Below are positions 1 to 4,823 of a stretch of DNA of 8,104 nt, piece by piece; position 1 is the stretch's first letter, and every line of letters starts with the position of its first letter. Location: NCBI GenBank assembly GCA_016777645.1, contig JADHRC010000071.1, forward strand, positions 1 through 8,104. The letters run 5' to 3'. A program made the translations under genes and the position numbers. This stretch comes from Alphaproteobacteria bacterium. GTDB taxonomy: Bacteria; Pseudomonadota; Alphaproteobacteria; Puniceispirillales; Marisalimonadaceae. Under the pieces are notes generated by a model. The model saw only the letters and a program-made list of their open reading frames with translations, did no database searches and was not told the DNA's origin.

Positions 1-515
1 ACTATTCTTGACCAATAATTTTCAATGAAATTATTGATTTTACCCTTTTTTGATTCTGCATCATTTTGATGTTCTACTTCTTCTGCACAGCATATCTCCA
101 AGACTTTCAAAAGATCAAAAGAAATGGAATGTTTATATAAATATTCTATTTGCTCTTGATAATGCTGCTCAACGAAAGTTTCTACCGACTGTATAGTAAC
201 ACAAAAAAATGTATAGCCCAATAATGCTGACACAAAACCCAAACTAAATCCTAAAAATCTCCATAATAGTAAAAGTTTACTTTTATTCTTATTTTTTAAC
301 AAATAGTTCATTATAATTAGATGGTTTTTTTCAGTTTTGTAATGTTCTTTTGACATTTTTTGAATATCTCTATTCCAAAAAACGCATTTAGCTCCAATAT
401 ATATCCAAACAGCACCTGTTTCTCCAGCATGATTTGATCTCATCCAACCAATCATAGACTTTGGTATAGAGACATTCGATGCCTTATAATTCTCAATTAA
501 TTGTTTCATATTCAT
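1..515 (-). CDS. coq7: Coq7-family 5-demethoxyubiquinone hydroxylase, partial (C-terminus outside window)
   Basis: This is a membrane-associated carboxylate-bridged diiron monooxygenase that hydroxylates a demethoxyubiquinone-type intermediate late in ubiquinone synthesis. I translated it from the minus strand; 171 codons are visible and the frame is open to the left edge. All six diiron ligand positions of the family can be matched: E32 in the SNHAGETGAV signature, E62 and H65 (ExxH), E112 in SVETFVEQHY, and E146 and H149 (ExxH) in CCAEEVEHQNDA. The spacing between ligands is close to that of human COQ7. Residues about 81-108 form a hydrophobic stretch (LLLLWRFLGFSLGF onward) as in family members. 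Family length is about 170-220 residues, so only a short tail should be missing. The start is uncertain: ATG at 515 or 509, neither with a clear Shine-Dalgarno. It is divergent from the small ORF at 684 and looks functionally unrelated to the transporter genes. Family confidence is high. Confidence 0.9.
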   Translation of the reverse strand, partial: MNMKQLIENYKASNVSIPKSMIGWMRSNHAGETGAVWIYIGAKCVFWNRDIQKMSKEHYKTEKNHLIIMNYLLKNKNKSKLLLLWRFLGFSLGFVSALLGYTFFCVTIQSVETFVEQHYQEQIEYLYKHSISFDLLKVLEICCAEEVEHQNDAESKKGKINNFIENYWSRI

Positions 516-683
516 TGACGTGTTCACTAGGTAACTTTTTTTGTCAGTTATAATCTTTTAGATCTATTAGTTATTATATTTTTACATTTATTCAATATGT
601 AATCTAAAACATTTATTGCTTTTCTTTATATATATAAAATTGGCATGTTTAATGCACAAAATTATTATTCTTGGAGCGTATAT
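516..683. other. AT-rich divergent intergenic region
   Basis: This gap separates the minus-strand coq7 from the plus-strand small ORF and should hold promoters for both. It is strongly AT-rich, with TATATATATAAA at about 627-638 just upstream of the small ORF. Many -10-like hexamers exist, but none has a well-spaced -35 that makes it stand out, so I do not call a specific promoter. No tRNA, small ORF with a ribosome site, or strong hairpin is seen. Confidence 0.5.
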
Positions 684-851
684 ATGGAAACACTTTCAAT
701 AATTTCTGTTATTTTTCAAATTGCTACTACGGCACCTAATATTGATAAATTGTTTCAAAAAAATGAAATTAATTCCTTTACTAGAACTGAAACAATTGAG
801 ATTTACAGAGCAAACATGAATAATCATTTGCCAGAAGAAAATATTTATTAA
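684..851 (+). CDS. Small hypothetical protein, 55 residues
   Basis: I do not recognise this protein. The frame stays open from an ATG at 645, but I chose the ATG at 684 because a GGAG (673-676) lies 7 bases upstream of it, and no ribosome site precedes 645. The product starts METLSIISVIFQIATTAP, a short mildly hydrophobic segment of about 15 residues. A polar, acidic C-terminal half follows and ends LPEENIY. It has no cysteine and no recognisable motif. The N-terminal segment is too short and polar to call a transmembrane helix or signal peptide with confidence. It stands alone between coq7 and the transporter operon, about 230 bp upstream of tctC and on the same strand. The start codon plus good ribosome site favours a real gene. 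In DNA this AT-rich a chance frame of this size is also possible. Confidence 0.5.
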   Translation: METLSIISVIFQIATTAPNIDKLFQKNEINSFTRTETIEIYRANMNNHLPEENIY

Positions 852-867
852 AAATTTGTTATATTTC

Positions 868-890
868 TAATTAATTAATAATAATAATAT
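868..890. repeat. Simple AT-rich run (TAAT/AAT units)
   Basis: Overlapping TAATTA units pass into four AAT/ATA triplets. It lies between the small ORF stop and the tctC promoter candidate. It could be slippage-prone sequence or an UP-like AT tract, about 18 bp upstream of the -35 candidate. There is no terminator here for the small ORF. Confidence 0.4.
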
Positions 891-907
891 CTGCTCTAAT
901 GTTACGC

Positions 908-935
908 TTGACTAACGTTTATATATTGTAATAAT
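908..935 (+). promoter_or_regulatory. Candidate sigma70-type promoter for tctCBA
   Basis: TTGACT at 908-913 matches the -35 consensus at 5 of 6 bases. AATAAT at 930-935 matches the -10 at 5 of 6, with a 16-bp spacer. GTTA (901-904) and TAAC (913-916) form a small inverted repeat around the -35. In AT-rich DNA, -10-like hexamers are common, so confidence is moderate and rests mainly on the -35 and spacing. Confidence 0.4.
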
Positions 936-997
936 TGATTCATTCATTTGATAAGTAGTTTGATTAGCTTCAACTTACAATTAATTTAAATGGGGAG

Positions 998-1014
998 AAG
1001 AATAATTTATTCTT
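998..1014. promoter_or_regulatory. Perfect 17-bp inverted repeat, possible operator
   Basis: AAGAATAA-T-TTATTCTT is a perfect 8-1-8 dyad in the tctC leader. A one-base centre is poor for an RNA hairpin unless inner pairs open, so a dimeric-regulator binding site is the better reading. No regulator gene is in the window to pair with it. Confidence 0.4.
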
Positions 1015-1022
1015 AAAAATAC

Positions 1023-1059
1023 TACTGTTTTTTACAGTATAACTTCCAGCTTTGGCTGG
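1023..1059 (+). other. Two tandem small hairpins in the tctC leader
   Basis: Hairpin A pairs TACTGT (1023-1028) with ACAGTA (1034-1039) around a five-T loop. Hairpin B pairs CCAGC (1046-1050) with GCTGG (1055-1059) around a TTTG loop. They end 12 bases before the GGAGG ribosome site. Neither is followed by a T-run, so neither is a normal terminator. They may stabilise the message or shape access to the ribosome site; function is inferred only from position. Confidence 0.4.
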
Positions 1060-1082
1060 TTAATCATTATGGAGGAAATTAA

Positions 1083-2060
1083 ATGATTAAATCTACTACG
1101 CTATTTAAGGTTGGGACGAGTTTAGCCGCTATAGTTTCTGCTATAGCCTTTACTGCTGCTCCAACTTTAGCTGCTGACAAGCCAGCAATTGAGGTTATAA
1201 CTCATGCTGGTGCTGGAGGCGGTACAGATGTTAACTCAAGAATGATGATGCTTCGTTCAAGAAGAGAGTTAAAACAGGATATGGTTGTTGTAAATAAAAG
1301 AGGTGGTGGTGGAGCTGCTTCTATGAATTATTTTATGACAAGGCCTGCAGATGGTAACTCAATATTAACTTTTACGGTTGGTCACGCCATTACAATGGCA
1401 ATGGGAAAAACTAACCTAAAAGTTGAGGACATGGCTCCTATTGCTAGAGGTACTAATGACCCTCAAATATTGATGGTTAATTGTAAAACTAGTCCATACA
1501 AAACACCAGAAGCTTTCGTGGAAGGAATGAAAAAAGGTGATAAAATTTCATATGGTGGAACTCATACAGGTACTATAGATCATATAACTGCATTTTTGTT
1601 CGCAAAAAGACTTGGTCAACCAATGCCTAAATATATTCCTTTTAAAGGTGGCGGAGAACTGGCAACTCAAGTTGTAGCGGGTGCAGTTGACGTGGGTATT
1701 TTAAATTTATCTGAAGCAGGTGGTCCAATTGATGCTGGTGATTTGTGTCCATTAGTAATACTTGGTGACAGCCCTATGGCTCCAATTCCTAAAGCGAAAA
1801 CTGCCAAATCAATGGGAATAGATCTTGTTCTATCTACTACTAGAGGCTTCGTAACACACGCTGGAGTTGATAAAACAAGAGTTGATGAGCTAGAAAAAGG
1901 ACTTGCTAAAGCTATGAAACATTCTATGTATCAGGCTTATTTAGCTAACTCAGGCTTAGATAATACCTCACCTCAAGCATCTGGTCCTTGGGGCGAACAA
2001 ATCAAATTTATGGTTAAAGAGTTTGGTCCTGCATTAAAAGAAATGGGATTAATAAAATAA
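1083..2060 (+). CDS. tctC: TTT transporter periplasmic substrate-binding protein, TctC/Bug family
   Basis: This is the extracytoplasmic solute receptor of a tripartite tricarboxylate transporter. It would capture an organic anion in the periplasm and hand it to TctA/TctB. The 325 residues fit the family length. A Sec signal peptide is visible: KxxxLFK start, hydrophobic core LAAIVSAIAFTAA, and an APTLA-ADK cleavage region near residue 30. Family hallmarks follow: the glycine-rich THAGAGGGTD segment soon after the mature N-terminus, VNKRGGGGA, PADGNSIL, YIPFKGGGE and a late GPWGEQIKFM. Only two cysteines occur, C134 and C222, both in the exported part. The start is fixed by GGAGG (1071-1075) 7 bases upstream. 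It is first in the operon, followed by a strong hairpin before tctB, which would suit higher expression of the receptor than of the membrane parts. Binding proteins of this family bind carboxylates, amino acids, aromatics and sulfonates, so the ligand cannot be named. Confidence 0.93.
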   Translation: MIKSTTLFKVGTSLAAIVSAIAFTAAPTLAADKPAIEVITHAGAGGGTDVNSRMMMLRSRRELKQDMVVVNKRGGGGAASMNYFMTRPADGNSILTFTVGHAITMAMGKTNLKVEDMAPIARGTNDPQILMVNCKTSPYKTPEAFVEGMKKGDKISYGGTHTGTIDHITAFLFAKRLGQPMPKYIPFKGGGELATQVVAGAVDVGILNLSEAGGPIDAGDLCPLVILGDSPMAPIPKAKTAKSMGIDLVLSTTRGFVTHAGVDKTRVDELEKGLAKAMKHSMYQAYLANSGLDNTSPQASGPWGEQIKFMVKEFGPALKEMGLIK

Positions 2061-2075
2061 ACCAATAATTTATTT

Positions 2076-2098
2076 AGATGCCCCTTCATGGGGCATCT
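2076..2098 (+). terminator. Intercistronic hairpin between tctC and tctB (attenuator or 3'-end stabiliser)
   Basis: AGATGCCCC (2076-2084) pairs perfectly with GGGGCATCT (2090-2098) around TTCAT: nine base pairs, five of them G-C. It starts 15 bases after the tctC stop and ends 12 bases before the tctB ATG. No T-run follows, so full intrinsic termination is unlikely. A processing or stabilising stem that leaves more tctC than tctBA message fits better, as seen in other binding-protein transporter operons. Confidence 0.6.
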
Positions 2099-2110
2099 GA
2101 AAGACTTATC

Positions 2111-2575
2111 ATGAAAAAAAAATTATATATAATTCCTTTGTTTCTAACCTTGTTCTCATTGGTGGTAATTTATTTATCATTACAGTTAGAAACTTCACCT
2201 CAAATGATCGTTGGCGATAGTATGCAAGCTCGTTCATTTCCTATTTTTTTAATGATTTTAAATTTAATACTGATAGGAATATTATCTTATCAATTTTCAA
2301 AAACTTATCCTAAAGAAGTTAAGCTTGAGAAATTCCCTACTTGGTCAAGTATCTTGCTGTTCTTATTATTTTATATTTTAGTGACAATAAGTGGAGATCT
2401 ATTTGTAGCTATCCCAGTTGTTATGTTTTTAATGGGCATGGTATGGGGACAAAAGAAATTATGGGTGGCACTTACAAATGCTATCGTGACACCTCTTTCA
2501 ATTTTTCTTCTTTTTGACTATGTTCTACAAGTAAGATTTCCTAGAGGTTGGTTAACAAATATTTATTATGGTTAG
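2111..2575 (+). CDS. tctB: TTT transporter small membrane subunit, TctB family
   Basis: This is the small, poorly conserved integral membrane subunit of the transporter, working with TctA in the inner membrane. The 154 residues match the usual size of about 150-170. Hydrophobic segments lie near residues 5-23, 44-60, 78-95, 97-112 and 120-140. Family-like marks are a QARSFPIFL segment just before the second helix, equivalent to the GxxxFP region of TctB, and the terminal FDYVLQVRFPRG. The frame is open from an ATG at 2078, but that codon lies inside the intercistronic hairpin. I chose 2111 because it begins MKKKLYIIP directly before the first helix. The ribosome site is weak (only GAAAG at 2099-2103), so the hairpin may influence translation. 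TctA follows 10 bases after the stop. Confidence 0.87.
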   Translation: MKKKLYIIPLFLTLFSLVVIYLSLQLETSPQMIVGDSMQARSFPIFLMILNLILIGILSYQFSKTYPKEVKLEKFPTWSSILLFLLFYILVTISGDLFVAIPVVMFLMGMVWGQKKLWVALTNAIVTPLSIFLLFDYVLQVRFPRGWLTNIYYG

Positions 2576-2585
2576 GTTGTAATTT

Positions 2586-4067
2586 ATGATTGAAGCATTA
2601 TCAGCAATGGGTTCGGTATTTGTGGACCCCTACCTTTTAGGACTAATTTTTGCTACTACAATTTTAGGGGTAATAATTGGTGTTCTTCCTGGTCTTGGTG
2701 CTACAACTGGTGCTGCATTGTTACTGCCATTTACTCTAACAATGGAACCTGTACAAGCTATAGCTGTTTTGTCTACTATATATGTATCAGCAACATTTGC
2801 TGGTTCTATAACTGCTATTTTAATCAATACTCCAGGAACTTCGGCAGCAGCGGCAACTACATTTGATGGATATCCTTTGGCGCAAAAAGGAGAAGCCGGA
2901 AGAGCCCTTGGCGTCGCTGTGGTTTCAAGTACATTTGGAGGGGTGTTTTCTGTCATTGTTTTGTGTATAGCAGCCCCTCTCTTGGCTAGAGTTGCTTATG
3001 AATTTCGACCACCAGAATATTTTGCCCTAACAGTCTTTGGCTTGTCCATGCTTGCAAGTATCAGCGCTGGTGGCGCTGTTAAAAACCTTATTGGTGGTAT
3101 TTTTGGTGTTTGGCTATCAACTATTGGTTCTGAAAGGGTAACTGCTATTGAAAGATTTATGTTTGGTAATTATGACCTATACGAAGGTCTATCTTTCGTT
3201 CCAGTATTTATTGGTCTATTTGCTATTTCAGAATTACTTGTACAATCAAAAATGGTTAATAAAGTAGTGAATGCAGTCTCTTTAAAAGCGGTAAAACTTC
3301 CAACAAAAGAAGACTATAAAAAAATATGGAAAACGATACTTAGATCTTCTGGCATTGGTACTTTTATAGGAATTCTTCCTGCAGAAGGCGCTACTGTTGC
3401 ATCGATGATTGGGTATTCAGAAGCAAAAAGGTGGTCCAAAAATAGAGAGGAGTTTGGTAAAGGTTCTATTGAAGGAATTGCTGGTGCTGAAGCTGCCAAC
3501 AACTCTGCAACAGGTGGGGCGATGGTTCCAACTATGGTTCTTGGAATACCAGGTAGTGGTACAACAGCAATAATTTTAGTTGGCCTAATGGTTCATGGAT
3601 TGAGACCAGGAGCTTATTTATTTACTGAACAAGTTGAAAAAGTATATCAAATCTTTGGTTCTATGCTATTAGCAAACCTTATGTTTATGGTCATGGGACT
3701 CTATGCAGCTAGGCTGTTTGCAAGAGTTTCATTTGTTCCAATATCCATATTATGGCCTATTGTTTTTGGATTATCTGTAATAGGAGCATATGCTCTTTCT
3801 CAATCACTAGTTGATGTATGGATAGCTCTTATTTTTGGGGTTATTGGATTTTTTGCCAGAAGACATGGATTTGCTGTAGCGCCTATAGCTGTTGGATTAA
3901 TCTTAGGAGAAATGGTAGAAACTAACCTACAACATTCTTTAAAAATGTATGACGGTCAATGGTGGATGATATTTGCTCAACCATTAGCTTTATTTTTCCT
4001 TGTGCTTGCATTTTTGGGACTTTGTGGCCCATATTTATATAGCCTAATTACAAGACAGAAAAACTAA
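2586..4067 (+). CDS. tctA: TTT transporter large membrane subunit, TctA family
   Basis: This is the main permease subunit, driving cation-coupled uptake of the anion delivered by TctC. The 493 residues are the normal TctA length of about 500, with about ten or more hydrophobic segments. Conserved motifs of both pseudo-repeat halves are present: IIGVLPGLGATTGAALLLP (about residues 30-48), INTPGTSAAAATTFDGYPLA (about 79-98), then GTFIGILPAEGATVAS (second half, P265-A266-E267-G268), EAKRWSKNREEFGKGSIEG, AANNSATGGAMVP and LGIPGSGTTA (about 318-327). The second-half loop reads PAEG where PGxG is usual, and where the first half has PGLG (P35-G38). The start ATG has only a weak AGG upstream, overlapping the tctB stop, so translation may be coupled. 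The last 20 bases overlap the convergent tauE-like gene, and no terminator with a T-run follows. Confidence 0.95.
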   Translation: MIEALSAMGSVFVDPYLLGLIFATTILGVIIGVLPGLGATTGAALLLPFTLTMEPVQAIAVLSTIYVSATFAGSITAILINTPGTSAAAATTFDGYPLAQKGEAGRALGVAVVSSTFGGVFSVIVLCIAAPLLARVAYEFRPPEYFALTVFGLSMLASISAGGAVKNLIGGIFGVWLSTIGSERVTAIERFMFGNYDLYEGLSFVPVFIGLFAISELLVQSKMVNKVVNAVSLKAVKLPTKEDYKKIWKTILRSSGIGTFIGILPAEGATVASMIGYSEAKRWSKNREEFGKGSIEGIAGAEAANNSATGGAMVPTMVLGIPGSGTTAIILVGLMVHGLRPGAYLFTEQVEKVYQIFGSMLLANLMFMVMGLYAARLFARVSFVPISILWPIVFGLSVIGAYALSQSLVDVWIALIFGVIGFFARRHGFAVAPIAVGLILGEMVETNLQHSLKMYDGQWWMIFAQPLALFFLVLAFLGLCGPYLYSLITRQKN

Positions 4068-4821
4068 AACTATTTAAATAACCACTCATTTTGATAGCGT
4101 TCCATATAAGGTTTAACGCTATAAGAGTAAGTATGGTATTTAAAACGACCTGAAAATATTTCTTTCCAAATTTTATTAAAACCTTTTTCCCAACCAAAGT
4201 TCCTATAAATCCGCTTATGATCATGCCTGTAATTAGAAAGAAATATTCTCCATAAGCAAAACCTACAAATCCAAAAATAACTACTTTTATCAAATGTTGG
4301 ATTGTCATTAATGCTGAGTGAGTTGCTAAATGATTCACAGGTTCTAATTTCATGGTTTTTACCATTCCGGCTACCAATGTTCCTGAGGCACCAAAAAACA
4401 TAGTAAAAAATCCTGAAAACATACCTCCAAATGTGATGTGTGATGCTCCAATTGCTGGAATTTTACCAAAAACAGACCATAAAATAAACATGGCCACAAT
4501 TAATTGAAGTAACCAAGGGTCAATTTGAATAAAAAACGTGCCACCAAGAGAAGAGCCTAAAATTGTACCCAAAGTAAATGGTATTAAAACATCTTTTTTA
4601 ATTTCTTTTATAAAAATAACCGTTCTACCAAAATTAGATCCAATTTGGACTATTCCATGAATAGGTAACAAAGCAAATGGGGGGAGTTTAAGTGCAAGCA
4701 AACCTATTAAAACAGCTCCTCCTCCAATACCAAAAGCGGCAGTTATAAAGGAAGTAACCATACTTACAAAAATTAAAAAATAAAAAGTAAACTCGGAAAG
4801 TTCTACTGGTATTACTGACAT
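4048..4821 (-). CDS. TauE/SafE family membrane protein, putative anion (sulfite/organosulfur) exporter
   Basis: This is an integral inner-membrane protein of 257 residues, typical for TauE/SafE (about 240-280). About eight hydrophobic segments are arranged as two halves. The first half carries the diagnostic TAAFGIGGGAVLIG (G31-x-GGG35) and the second the related SGFFTMFFGASGTLVAG. LATHSALMTIQHLIK and GTLVGKKVLIKF are also family-like. Members have been linked to export of sulfite, sulfoacetate or other sulfur-containing anions, but many have unknown substrates, so the function is inferred. It starts 2 bases after the stop of the thiamine-diphosphate enzyme gene. Its ribosome site AAGGG (4828-4832) lies in the last codons of that gene, so the two are almost certainly one transcript with linked translation. 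Its 3' end overlaps tctA by 20 bp in convergent orientation. An export partner for the product of the upstream enzyme is the natural reading. Confidence 0.88.
   Translation of the reverse strand: MSVIPVELSEFTFYFLIFVSMVTSFITAAFGIGGGAVLIGLLALKLPPFALLPIHGIVQIGSNFGRTVIFIKEIKKDVLIPFTLGTILGSSLGGTFFIQIDPWLLQLIVAMFILWSVFGKIPAIGASHITFGGMFSGFFTMFFGASGTLVAGMVKTMKLEPVNHLATHSALMTIQHLIKVVIFGFVGFAYGEYFFLITGMIISGFIGTLVGKKVLIKFGKKYFQVVLNTILTLIALNLIWNAIKMSGYLNSFSFSVL
4094..4122. other. Inverted repeat downstream of tctA, inside the tauE-like gene
   Basis: ATAGCGTT (4094-4101) pairs with AACGCTAT (4115-4122) around a 13-nt loop, 26 bases after the tctA stop. It could fold in the tctA message 3' end, but it has no T-run and encodes conserved-looking C-terminal residues of the opposite gene. 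It may therefore be coincidental. It is the only candidate 3' structure for the TTT operon. Confidence 0.25.
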
Positions 4822-4823
4822 AC

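Larger units (their letters stand above)
852..1082 (+). promoter_or_regulatory. Intergenic control region and leader of the tctCBA operon
   Basis: This 231-bp gap holds, in order, a simple AT run (868-890), a candidate sigma70-type promoter (908-935), three inverted repeats (998-1014, 1023-1039, 1046-1059) and the ribosome site GGAGG at 1071-1075, 7 bases before the tctC ATG. If the promoter call is right, the untranslated leader is about 140 nt, long for such a compact genome. That leaves room for operator or leader-RNA control. No riboswitch class that I know can be matched by eye. Confidence 0.5.

Noticed and set aside
852..1082. tRNA, known riboswitch or attachment site in the leader region
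   Set aside because: No cloverleaf, no conserved riboswitch core that I can recognise, and no integrase or direct-repeat pair was found; the dyads are too small for known classes.
2078..2110. Longer N-terminus for TctB starting at 2078
   Set aside because: The ATG lies inside the perfect hairpin stem, has no ribosome site, and adds a non-hydrophobic extension before a typical MKKK-start membrane protein.
2630..2956. Open minus-strand frame of about 108 codons inside tctA, plus a shorter one at 3314-3502
   Set aside because: Both lie wholly opposite strongly conserved TctA coding sequence, have no recognisable domain, and are rich in Pro/Ala/Val as expected from the complement of membrane-protein codons.
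4094..4122. Intrinsic terminator for the tctCBA operon
   Set aside because: The 8-bp stem has a 13-nt loop and no following T-run, and it lies in coding sequence of the opposite gene. It is kept only as a low-confidence inverted repeat.
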